Assembly: GCA_014773175.1 (NCBI GenBank)
Contig: VXCM01000339.1
Location: 62,001-126,000 of the forward strand
DNA: 64,000 nucleotides
Reading direction: 5' to 3'
Source: Lucifuga dentata
Lineage: Eukaryota > Chordata > Actinopteri > Ophidiiformes > Bythitidae
The translations under genes and the position numbers were made by a program. The notes under the pieces are model-generated. The model made no database searches. It was not told the DNA's origin and saw only the letters and a program-made list of their open reading frames with translations. Position 1 is the first letter of the stretch; each line of letters begins with the position of its first letter. This document shows, piece after piece, positions 32,101 to 44,900 of this stretch.

Positions 32101-34863
32101 GTGCTGTCGGATATCAGAGAAAGCAGGTGATCTTTAAGCCCATGGATTCTGGAGAAACTCGAGCACAATGTTGGTTAGAAAAGTATAAACTGGTATTTGA
32201 CTTGTTGATTTCCTAAATTGTGGATCGTAGTGAAGATTTCATATTTGATTAAGTTCCTTGTGTGAAATCCTGTGGATTTACTTGCTTTTAGTAACCAATG
32301 CAAGAACATAATCAAAGATGTAAAAACAAAACAAAGAAAATTTTCCACATTGTTAATTTAATGGATTGCACAATTTATAGCTGCACTAAATGCTGCACAG
32401 AAAATAATCCAAGCAGCACGATCAAGTATAATAATATAATATGAATAAAGTGAAAACAAGTTTAAAAATAGGTTAGTCAGCATAGTATACAATGTAGCTG
32501 CTCATAAAAAGGAGCCGTGGTCAAACATAATTAAAACAGATCTTATGAAACGGAAATTTGAGCTTTTGCCAGGGGTAAGTGAAGGCAACACGCCTTTGAG
32601 TTCTCATATCTATGGTGACTCAACGCAGGCAGCATACAGAGGGAAATTGACAAAAAACAAAACAATGTATGTGTGTTTTCTGTATGAACTAAATATAGCT
32701 TCTGTACATTTTTAATTCATGCTGATTAAACTCAAAAGTCAATAAATGTGGCTGATTATTGATCTCCCTAGATGCAAAGAACAGGCATCAGGGCTACACC
32801 TACAGACTGCTTTGTGTGAGTAAAGTGGGTTTTCTGACGCCACCTGCCGTCTATTTTTGGTATTATACATTCTACTTACCATTACTGACTTGAATAACCT
32901 AGTAAATTATTTAGGCTTTAGAAAACTTTTAGCTGAGCTCAGAAGGTTCAAATCATTGTGTTTTGCTCATTTTTAATCAAAAATTTGTGTTATTTATCTA
33001 CAAATCTGGGGTATTAGCCTGTGATTTTGAACTGAAATGAACCTGAATTACAGGCTCCCATTGATTTAAAATGGAAAGGGAAGGTCGTTCTGACAGTAAT
33101 GCTTACTGGAGCTCCTGACAGGTAAGAAAGTCCCAGTGAAAATGGCTACTGGCTAATAATTATGTAGGACATTACAGCAGTCGATATATAACTAGAGCTA
33201 TATAACTATATATAACTACTGATCAGGACTGAGAAGAAGTAGGGATCGGATGATAGATAATACAGGATAATCATGCAAGCAGGTAGCCCTGAAATCCATC
33301 TTTTCAAACCTATTCTGCTTGTAGCACACCTTGTTATATCCTTTAAGCTTACAGTATCTTGTTGCTTTAAAAACAAAATATTTAGGTATCCAGAACATTC
33401 CAAATATTCCCGTTTAACAAAATATACAGATCCCAGAGGCTCTGTTTAGTGGAATGTTCCTTAGAGGCAATTACATAAAAACAACAGAATGTTCTTGGAA
33501 CCTATGAACCAAATCGGAAGGTTCTTTTTTTTTTGTTTTGTTTTGTTTTTTTTAATGCTTATAATAAATAGAAACCCTGAGGAAATGTTGCAGGAACTTA
33601 GCTGTTTCATGCAGTTATATGAAACCCAGAAAAAGGTTGGGCTCCCTCCCTGTTCATGTCTAGACATGCTCATAACACAGCACACACAGCCCCTAATGCT
33701 CTCCTAATGTGCAGGAAACATTAGACTACGACATATTAATAGAGCCACATTTTGTCTGTAACCTTTAGAGTGTTCATAAAGATCATAATCCAATCACTTT
33801 ACTCTCTTTCCTGTTGTGATCAGGCAGCCAAAATCTAATAATATGTGTCCTTGAAAAGCTTCCAGCAGCAGTCTTACTTTGTCTCTATTTCATTCATTAG
33901 AAGAAGTTGGCACAGAGAATGTGGAAATAGCTTGTAAATGTTCCAAGAAGCTTCCATGCAGTAGCGCCTTTTGACCACAAGATGGCCCTATTGTACAAGA
34001 AAACGTGAATCGACGAGTCACTAGTCTAGTTTCTGTTTTTGATGAATTTAAGAATGTCAGAAGGGTATCATGTCTGAAGATTTGTTGCAGTATTGCTCAT
34101 TGAGGACTGGCTCAACTTATGTTTGGTTCATACTTGTTTGGTTTACAGCTCACTTATCAGGAATGTGAAGTTGATGGCATTTTTGGAATCATCTTTTGGA
34201 AAGTGGGCTCAAGTCTTAATCACTCTTGTGTGAGTGTTGATGTTTTCTTGCTCTCCGGCAAGATAAATAAAGCTAAAAGCTTCAATTAGCCCTTAAAAGG
34301 CCTATGAGCAAGCTAAAGTATATTACACATCGAGGATGATTCATAACAGCCTGCATTAACTTTGTCAGTTATAATCCATCACAAGATAATAGTGCTAAAT
34401 AAATCTCTTAGTAATTGAGATGAATCCCTCATTTCAATGACAAGTCTGGTTTTTAAGACCCAATTACCTCTTTGAGTTCCCTGGCCCAGCAGATGCGTGG
34501 GGTTTGGGCTTGGAAACGAGAGACATGGCAGTAGTTGGCTGTTTGGTCAAGAAGGAGAAGATGGAGAGATGGAATCGGTCCAAAGTGGGATGGATCTCTC
34601 CAGGCTATACTGCATCAGAGGGCAGGTAGATTTATGACAAACGCACACAATCTTAATTTGTGCTCAGCCCGATAATGCATCTCAAGGCCAGAATAGTTCT
34701 GCTCAGTGTTTCTTAACTGGATGTTTCTTTAATTATATGTCAGAGGCCATAAAACTCAGGAGGAGATTTTCCCACAAAGCACTGTTTTATGTCTTGGTCA
34801 TTACTGTAAATTACAAGCAACAAGAAAAGAGACTTCTGGGAGGAAAATGCAAAAGAAAGTGGG
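32101..34863. other. Spacer between DNAJB6 and UBE3C
   Basis: No exon, RNA gene or clear transposon seen. A CCACAAGATGGC string near 33977-33988 weakly resembles a CTCF core. Confidence 0.45.
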
Positions 34864-34869
34864 TTTATT
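34864..34869 (-). promoter_or_regulatory. Candidate UBE3C polyadenylation signal
   Basis: AATAAA on the minus strand about 930 nt past the UBE3C stop, giving a 3' UTR of plausible length. An ATTAAA closer in (near 35553) is an alternative. No transcript evidence. Confidence 0.3.
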
Positions 34870-35798
34870 CATAACTACACACTCTTTTTCCCTGTTGGTA
34901 TACTGATCATATGTAATACACCTTATCAACATAATACAGTCATTGCTCCCTAAGAGCAAACTTTAGGGCACTGACAAGGGAACAGATTGTTCACCTTAGC
35001 AAGCAAAACATGAGGCCTCCATTCATCACAAAAAAGAAAGAGCAAACCTGTACAAATACTGAATAATGTCATACAAGAGTAGTAGTAAACATATACATAT
35101 TCACAAATCCATAATCATATAGTATCTTCCCATTCTAGTCCAACAACATTGCCTTGACATGTAGCATCCGGTGATGGCATGTACATATGTACGGTCTTGT
35201 TTCAGACGTGACAATTATTAATACTAATAATAATCATTTGAGAAATCACAAAAACTAAACGTACATGGTGGCTATACACAGCAACACCTCCACCTCTACC
35301 AGCCCTTGGCACACCACAAGGTGGCTTGAGAGTCCTACAGTCTCAGTTGCCCTCTGTCATTATATTGCCTTTTATATGACGCCAATTGATCTTTGGTGAG
35401 AAAACCGCTTATTCTTATTATATTAAGTAAAAGAATAACTGCTGCTGCACGAGCCTGTGGGGCTCATTTCTAGTTTTGTTTCAGCATGTGACATTTCCAG
35501 CAAACTTCAACTATCGCTGCTGTTTTGAATTTTTTTTTTTTTTTTTTCAGTTTAATAAACATTTGAAATTACTTAAAAGCCATGAGGATATAAAAAAAAA
35601 AAGGCTTCCCACCTACTTCATCCTTGCACCTTCTGTTCAGTCTGGACACACTCACACACAGTCACACACACAGTCACAATAAATCAAGCAGGTCAGTGCA
35701 TCATTGCTTTCCTCACTCTCTTTCTGTTCTGTTTTAAGTCTTTGCCCAAACATTTCTGTGGTAATAAGTCCAAGGATACATAGTCAAAGAAGGCCTCC

Positions 35799-35969
35799 TC
35801 AGCTCAGCTCAAATCCAGCAGAGGACTCAATGGCGTACAGCAGCTTGTTCCTCATCAGATGCTGGTCGCAGAACTCTGGCAGCTTCAGCAGGTTCATGCA
35901 GGTGCTGGCGGTGGGCAAACGCTCCAGGTCGTTGCCCCCGTTGTGGATGCAGAAGGCCGGGTAAAGCTC
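35799..35969 (-). CDS. ube3c: UBE3C last coding exon 23 with catalytic cysteine and stop
   Basis: 171 nt, residues 1026-1081 plus TGA at 35801-35799. Reads [18 protein letters not shown], then [15 protein letters not shown], and ends AGFELS. The cysteine of TCMN (residue 1049) is the HECT thioester cysteine by family knowledge. Confidence 0.96.
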   Translation of the reverse strand, partial: ELYPAFCIHNGGNDLERLPTASTCMNLLKLPEFCDQHLMRNKLLYAIESSAGFELS

Positions 35970-38900
35970 CTGTGCACACACGCAGCCATAAATTTCAAAG
36001 TACATGAAGAATTGGCTGCAGTCACAGATTAAATCTCAGAGAAATTCGCTAAGGGCCATTGTGTGGCATTTAAAGACAGACAAAAAAATGAGATGTGAAT
36101 CAACTCGTGTCAGTGATGATCACAGTGTTCGAGGCAATCCCAATTAAGCAATAAATGTCAAGTTCCATAAAGGGATAAATGTTAAAAGAGAGACATTAAG
36201 ATCTCAGCTAATACAGTGCAAATATAAATTTAAGAAATCAGTTTAGTGCTTGAAAGGTACTGAGTGGGATACTGGCCCACAGTTTGGCCCTTGAATGAGA
36301 TTCTGAGGGAATGGTCATTTCATGTTGTCTATCTGGCATTTTTTAAATCAAGCCTCCTTATGATGAGGACACCTCATCTGCAGACTGTGACATGGAGCGT
36401 TTCCATCACAGGCCGAGCCAACGAATAAGCTCGTCTACGTTTATTTCCTCTTTCTATTTTAAAGTTAGTAGCTATGGTTCAGCAGCCATACTAGCCCAAT
36501 TAAATGGCTCTTGAGGGGCTTAGCTGTAATGACCCCATTTTTCTGACAATTACCGTATTAAACTATCATTGCTTATTGAGAAAGTGTCATTACCACGGCT
36601 ATCATTTTGGAAAAAAAGGGAGTTTCCATCATCTTTTTTAAATGGCTTCTACTGACAGAGCTATTTCTCCCCTAATGAATCCTGGGCCGTTTCACGACAG
36701 CTAATTAAGGCTTAGCTGGCTCAAGCTGTGGGCCAGGTCAGGGGCCGCTCTCCCCACGAATTACCACCCTTTCCAGCTCTAGGAAGAGACAAGAGGGAGG
36801 GGCAGAGCATCCACACTCTGGCCAAAGTCAAATTAATTAAATGAGGAGGGGAGGTACATCTCAAGCCTAAAGACGAGGTACCGCAAAGAATTTTAAGCAG
36901 AGCTTTGTTCTGCAGGAAAAAGTTGTTCTTCTTAACTAATGACAGTAATACCAATCATATGATAATTACACTTCTAGATATACTAAGTAACACTTAATGG
37001 TCCTGAGCAATACTTTCTGCTTTTTTGCTATCATGAACTACTTAAGTGTCCCACAAATCAAGTCTGTGACAAAGTGAAACTGCTTCCAATTAGGAAATCA
37101 TTGCAGAAATAGAAGGTTAGTGATAATGACTCAGCAGGGCTGAAATGATATCGAGAAGGAGGGGTATATTTCTTTTTATATCAACTTTAACAGGAAATTA
37201 CTGCTTTTTCCCCCATGTCGAATAGAAGGCAAAAGTTCAAAAGTTCAACCTGCGACTGAGGTCTGAATGGTAATATTTGTCCAACCATGGTCTCAGACCC
37301 AGCCCACACATACAGAGATGAAGAAGTTGTTCTTCTACAGAAGAAGGTCATGAACTATAAAACAACAGTGGAGGCGATAAGACTTTGCCAGACTGCCCAG
37401 TCTTATCGCTGCCTAATTTGAAAATGATCAATTTGTGGGACGTTATCAGTCTGGGTATTTTCATTACAAGCCCATTAATGGAGAACACTCCCTTCTGTTG
37501 AGCCTGAAACACTTACTGATAATACAGGATACCTGTATACATATTCTGCAAAGCAAACATAGGTAGAGTTGAGAATAAAAGATGAAGAGGAGCGACAAAT
37601 ACATTACTTTTGATTAACCCTCACCTTGAAGCCCAGCAGAGGAGGTCTGGAGCAGCTGGTGACAAACTTGAGCAGTTTGCGCTTTTCTTCGTCCGTGAAG
37701 CCTTCCACCACCTCCCAGAAGATCAGGATGACTGGGTGGGTGGCCGAGTACCCACCTAGAGATAGAAACAATGGTGAAAATCGTGTTGTTTTCCTACGCC
37801 CTTATATGCTGTACATTACCCTTCCCAAAGTGTAATCAGCCACAAGACAAATCAGCATAAGACAATCAGCATTTGTTAGCTCCTACCTGAGTAGTTTGTG
37901 AATTTTTTCAGGTCGTCAAGACAAATTGGCACATGAGCACCAGATATCAGCACCTATGACGAGGTAGAAAACCATCTGTTTTTACTTCCTGTGAATTAGA
38001 AATGTATTCCAAATTGATGCATACATTTCCCATGCGCAGCCTACCTGGATCTCCTGCTGGTCAAACATACGCAGCCACTCCAGGTTGACCACGTTGGCCA
38101 GGCCCTGTCTGAAGGCCAGGCAGTGAGGCCTGATCTGCTTGTTCAGTCTGTAGTCGGCCACTAAATGGATGTAGGCTATCCGGTTAGCTGTGGTCACGGG
38201 AATGTCCTTCCCCCCCAGCTTCAGTTCAATCACCTGGATCATGAAAGGCACAAAGAGGGATTTAGACACATTTTATTTTCAATACTTTATGACATTTCTA
38301 TCTATCATTTCTATCTATGTTCAATATGGTGCATGTTAAGAGTAGTTGAGTAATAAAAGTATCAGCTAGGTCATACTTCATTATGCATATGCAGGTTTTA
38401 TTACACTAGGTGTTTGCTTGAGCCTGCCACCAATGCCAGGAGAAACAATGTAAGTGGCTCAGCTGTGCCAGGTCGATTTAATTCAATCACAGAAAGGTGT
38501 TTCAAATGTTTTCCAACAGCACTCTCTCTGTGTGTGTCCTATAATGAAGCTGTAGCATCTACAGTAGGACAAAATAACATGAACAGCTTTACAGTATGAT
38601 GAAGTGCAATACAAAAACTTTGCAATAAATGTTGTATGTGCAGTTTACAGTGTTCAGTTTGTTGAGTCTATGTTAATAGTATTAACAGTGTATTCTGTGT
38701 TGATCGTGCTACTGATTAAGCTTAATGGTAATGAAGGGTCTCTCATCATATGTCATCATGATTTTTTTGTCATCCTGACTTTTTCTGAGGAACATAATGA
38801 CCTGTACAGCGTGATTTAGTAACTTTTTTCTTGCCATGTTTCACTATTTCACCTTCTGTAAATTATATTAACAAAGGCAGAAAGCTGACATTTTTGTAGG

Positions 38901-41900
38901 TCGGTTTTTGAGGCAATAGGCTGGTTATGGAGGTACAAAAAGACCAGTAACTGCCTAAACTACCAGTGCATTTGCTACAAATACTGCAAAATCATACAAT
39001 TTGGCAGGGGGGGAGAAAATGGCACAAACACAGATGTCAAGACACTTACTGGGATATTTGCTTAACAACATTACAAATAACATAAATCAGATCTGAAGCA
39101 ACGTCTCTGATGCATTCTCATGAAAAGTTAATTATAAGCTTCACAACGTTATTTATTGTGGAGTTATTGAATGGGCATCATAGACAAAGGTGTTCCTCTT
39201 ATTTTGTCATTCCCCTGTAGTTACACAGTTTAATTCGGCTACAATGCTGTTTACTTGTTGCCACACTGACAGGTAATCATTTTTTTCCTTCCTCCTCCAC
39301 AGTCAATTCTGATTATGTGCTAATGTAAGAGAATTACTGTCGTTATCTTGCTTGCTTTGGCTATCTGCTGAGGGCAAATGCAGGGCAGACTGCTCCCGGG
39401 TGTGTGCCTAATCTTTCACAAATTGTTTTCCCTATCGTGTTTGCGATGCCCTATTTGAGACCAGGAGGGCCGCATTGTAACTCAACCATTTCAGGTGTTG
39501 TTTGAAGAGGAGCTAACAAGAAGCGTTAAGGCCCTGAGCAAACAGGGGATAAGGGTAGAGTGCAGGTCTTGGCCGAGGTGACTCAGAGTGGCGGTGGCGA
39601 CTCGTCTCCACAGGCTTGAGCTTTGGAGGGGACGTGCTTAAGAGCAGCTAGCTGCTTCTGTCAGGCGTGTTCTGAGATAATTTCTGGAGGAAAGGCAGGT
39701 GGAACGGTCAACAGAGTTGCTGTGTTCTCTGCACTGCAGCAGAGCTTAGTGCAACAGTGGCAACGTGCTTTATCTCTCTCAGCGCTGAAAAGTAGTACAT
39801 CATGAGGGGAAATGAATTATTAACGCCACAAAAGAGGAACCAAGCAAGAGGAAGGAGAGGAGGCTGAAGTGAGAGGTACTGACCACGATAGAAAAAGATG
39901 GAAAAAAGGACAGGTGAATCATTTAACCAGCTCCATCCCACCCTGTTTCTGAACCCAGTCACCTGAGCCTCTCCAAGGTCATTGTTGACCACCGTGAAGT
40001 TGAGGCCCAGCTCCTCCACATCACCCTCATAGCTCTTGAGGAAGAGTAGGTTGCGGTACATCTCTGGATCCAACGAGGCCAGATGGTGGATGTCCACATC
40101 AGCGCTGGTCCCCAGAAGTTTGGACAGGAAGAAACTAGCAAAGGGCAGCTCCACCAGCATGTTCTCATACAGTGCCTGTGGACAAGACTGGATATTAACT
40201 GGAGGACAACTGCAGGACAGATGAGGGGCAACATTCATTCTTGTAAATTCACTCAATCAATATAAATAAAAAATGGCTTGAACATAAAATGTGGGGATTG
40301 TTTATTGTTAGGGTGTCACTGAATAAAACATGATGATTAGATAACCGAGATAACTAAATGGACCTGCATCAAGTCCCAAGCATATGACTGAGTACATATT
40401 CAAAAATCTGATTACAACATAAATTACACAACGTCAGACTTGCACTACTACTTTTATATCAAAAATATCAAGTGATAAGATAGTAAATCTGGTCACATCA
40501 GAGTGAGTAACAGCAAAACACAGAACACAAGGCCAATCTATCTAAAACACACAGGCTTCTGTTGCACCCGCCTCAAACTTTATAAATGCCAATTCTCACC
40601 TTGACCTTAAATGCCATTAAGAACCACAGCTGGGCAGGTGACTCATAAAACCCAAAGCTAATGTACTGGAATAGTCCGAAAAAGAGCCCACTGGAGGCAT
40701 TAAAATATACAGGTCCTTATAAATGATAGCGCTGAAAACCCTGACCGCATCAGCTAAATGGATTATAAATCTAGAGGATTTCCATAATGCATGCATCTTA
40801 AACACACACGCAGACATAAATCACAGCTATTTTCTAAACACAGGTTAATTGCACAACTTCAAACATTGTCTATTTTTTATGCAAAATAATCCACTTAGCA
40901 TTTCTCTCGTGGCCGGTCCTCAGTTCAGACCATATGCGCAGTGTGGCCCCTTGAAACCTATCAATAACACTTGTGCCGGGAAGAGGCAGCAATAAGTATA
41001 TGGGAAAAACCTGTAGCCTTATTTTTTCAATGCCACTTACTTTATTTATGAGTGTTTATTGCCAGAAATTGTGCCAAAATGACTTGGGCTGGAAAGAATT
41101 AATTATTATGGCCCACGCCTTTTAATATAAGTAAGTGCAGTGGCAACGCAATTAAAGCAGATCGCAGCACCATCAGGTGGAATAAATGCCAACAACATTG
41201 CAGGTGCATTCTGTTAGCTGCCAAATAAATTCCTTAATTTACAACATTAAGAATCAATAAAATTATAATGCCTTTCACACACATCTGTATCAATCAGGGG
41301 CGCCAACCTCACACCCCTCTAAAGGGAACTATCAGCGGCTGGAGATCAGTAAGACCAGACCGTGCAGTATTTTTNCCCCTCTAAAGGGAACTATCAGCGG
41401 CTGGAGATCAGTAAGACCAGACCGTGCAGTATTTTTGTGAGTAAAAGTTGAGGAGGGCGCAGCCTGCAGCCACGTCAAACTTTCCTCACCCTCACAGGTG
41501 AGGGAGTGTAAAGGCCACTGGTGATGAGGCTGGAGGCTTTGTACTAATGAGAGAGGAATGAGGTACAAAGACTTGCCTCCTCCAGATCATATTACATGAA
41601 GAAGAGTGTGATTGTGATAAAAACAGTGTCAGTAAACACTTAAGATTTAAAGCACTTTTTAGACTTGTGTGGAGAGACAGAACCACAAAAGCAAAGTAAC
41701 CTGTTTTCATGTTTCCCCCCTTTTGTGGCTTAAATCTTTCTGCTTGTCAGCTGGGTGGACAAGTGAGGAAGAAGGATGATGACTGGCCTCTATTCTGATG
41801 TTCAATCCCATTTCAGTGAGTACCCTAGACAAGCCACTCCTGCCTGTAATACATCACCTCCACAACAATGGCACGCCTCGGACATTAATTAACAATATTA

Positions 41901-44900
41901 ATCTCCCGTGTCCTTTGAGCTGCAATGTGCACAGTGCACATTGCAGCACCAGTGATGCAATCCCAATCTATAAAAACGGTTGCCTTTTATCCAGGCAATA
42001 ACAGCACTAAACAAATATCAATACACCTCTCAAATGGCCACTCAAACGTCTATATTTATGGAGAAAGAGGAACTTAAGGTAGGGTTAATTGAAAGTCAAA
42101 TTCAAATTAATTTCCCCCTGCCTAATTGCCTGAACCATTAGCTATGGAGAGCACGGTGGAAGGAGAGGGGGGCGGAGAGCTTGTAGCTGCTGATTGATCA
42201 TTTCTCACTTGCAGAGAATATGGAGAAGAAGAACAGGAGGAGGAGGAGGAGGAGGAGGAGGAGTTACAATGCTCTGATAAGTGGACTGGACCATCTTAGG
42301 CCAAGCATAAGAGACCTGGATGTTCCTGACTGTAAAACAGATCAAAATGCTATTACCACATGCTTTGACCGCTTATTTATGTCCTGTCTGTGTGGGCTCG
42401 CTGATTTAGTGCCAGCCAGATGCAATCACTACACAAACAAGAGGTAGGAATCATCGGCTAATGGAATCCCTAATTGAGAGGCGACCACTTGTCATGAGGT
42501 AATTCTTCTCTGGTTGAAGCTGAATCCCCCCCATAAGGAGGGCATCTTGATAAACAAGCACCAGCACATGCATTAAGGATGATTTAGAAACATTAGACTA
42601 TAATAAATAGTACCATCAAAGAAAGAAGGGGACAGAAAAACAATGCCATCATCAGATTCCGCACGACTTACTTATCAAAACTAAACCACACAAGTGACAG
42701 GTTCAAGTTCGAACCCTAACCCTAAAATCTAAAAGAAACAAACAACAGCAACTTCTCCAAACACTAAGATTTGCTAAGGTTTGATTTTCAAGTCTCACCT
42801 TTCCAAGTATCCGGCCTAAGAAGTAGTAGTGCCTGGCGAAGGAGTCTCCAACCAGCATCTCTGCCGCGGGGTTTGGATAGAGCAGGCCTTCATTGGTCGT
42901 CTTGAAGAAGCCCTGGTTGGGGTTGAAGCCCGACTTAAGAAGTTCATTGAGAAATTCTCGAAAGATACCACCGCCGTCGATGCCCGCCTCATCCAGACCG
43001 TGAGCGTTGAGCAGATGCACCCGAATCCTTTTCTTCAGGTCAGGTTCTAATGTAAGGACGCAAGAGCATGAGGAGGAATTTATGAAGCGATGTTTACAAA
43101 AAGAAGACAGCGGTGATGCTTTTATTGTACAATAAATACTGTATATGGCCACAGCAAACTTTACTTCACATTCATTTTAGAGTCATTTCCTCAGACATGC
43201 TGACAGTATCTTCAATTTCAGTTAATGGTTTCCTCCAGTTTGTAATAGTTATAATCCTATCTTCATCTACAGATTTGATAGGCCTGCCCATAACCTCAGA
43301 TACATAAAAAAATATTAACAATAAATCAGATGCTCTGGAGTCCTCAAGCCTGCTCTGTTAAAGGGGTACAGACTCCGATATTTGTCAGCATTCACATTCT
43401 TTCTCTTCTATTACAATATTATCCAGGTTCATCTTTACCAAAGAGGGTGAAACCCTTTGACATATAAAGAAATATGTCAGTTTGTAACAACAGACTCCTA
43501 ATTTCTAAAAATTGATTTAGCAATGATCTCCTTCCAGCATTAACCTTGGCAGCAGAATAGATTCTAATGTACATGCAATCTAATTGTCTTTATTTCTTAA
43601 TGTATTTCTTAAATTTTTTTTATCATTTATTTTACCAGGAGTTGTGACTGAGAATCAGTTGTGCAAGTGAGAGCTGGGCGAGACAGCAGCTAATAAACAC
43701 TTGTACATAAAACAACAATTAAATTCATAAAATGCTATTAAAACATACAATAAAACGAGTTAAAAATATGACGTATGCCCTGACTGACAGGAGATACAGG
43801 CAAGTAAAAGAAAATGGAAGGAGTGAGACAGCAGCCTACAAAAACAAAGAGCACAATCCACTTAACGTGATCGCTGTATTTTCAACCAAAGCTTTAAGAC
43901 CAGCAGATGCAGAGTTTTAGTTTTCGGCCATTTTTCGGACATTTCCCAATGGTCAGATTGTTCCTCCAAAACAATAATGATACATCAGCAAAATCTATAT
44001 GCTCACCTGTATATTGTTGTTTTTTTTTTTTTTTTNTTTTTTTTTTTTTTTATTTTACAAGAAAGCATTAGCTTGACCTGCAGAATATTCAAATCAAACT
44101 CCATAAGAGGTCATCTTTCAGAATAATTAATGTACAGCGATAAATCAAGGCAGCTATAACTTATAGACACATAAATGATATAGATCATGTCTTCAGCCCA
44201 GGTCTCCTACTACTCTTTTTAATCAGATTGCCCCCACAGAAGTGCCCTTTCAAATTCAAACACAAAAGAGGTGACTTAAAATAATTGATTCCGTTTTTAT
44301 GCGATCCATTATAATAATCGGAACCCCAATTATGCTTTACCGAAATTCAATAGTCTGCAATAAGAGAGAGCTAACCTTCACATTTAATGCTATCCAGAAC
44401 CTTGAACCTCAATATTGAGGTTTTATAGACAGTAACAAGAGCTTCAGGAGCATTTACTACACCATGCTTCCTCCCCTCCTGTAGATGTGATCGAGAGAAT
44501 AATTGCAGGAAACAGCACAGCCACTGCAGCACATTTCCCTATAAACAAGATTTTCTGTATTCTGGTATCAAACAACCCAAAATCTAAACTGGACAAATCA
44601 TACAAATTGTTCTTTTATTTCAACTCTGAAATGACAGAAGTACCGTTTTCTGGAGAGAGTTTATCATAGGCGTCTTCGTAGATATAGTTGCGTCTGATGG
44701 TGACATTGATGCCATCGGGGAACGGCCCATCTCCCTGCACGTCCCGTTTGTCTGCGTAGATTAACCTCTGGAAGATCTACAAGATGGATGTCAAACCAAT
44801 GGCAGGTCAGTGACAAATCCTTTCAGTTATACCTCACTGTTTTTTTTTTTTTCCATTCTAAGCACTGGTTTTATTACATTTTGTTCATCATGGCTAAACT

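Noticed and set aside
32140..32160. Heat-shock element upstream of DNAJB6
   Set aside because: TTCTGGAGAA lacks a proper second GAA unit and has no third unit at the right spacing.
39708..40256. 182-residue frame around UBE3C exon 19
   Set aside because: Only 39963-40175 is coding; the rest is intron read-through.
42703..43152. Extended 149-residue frame around UBE3C exon 18
   Set aside because: Only 42799-43046 is exon; the frame runs past the splice sites into intron.
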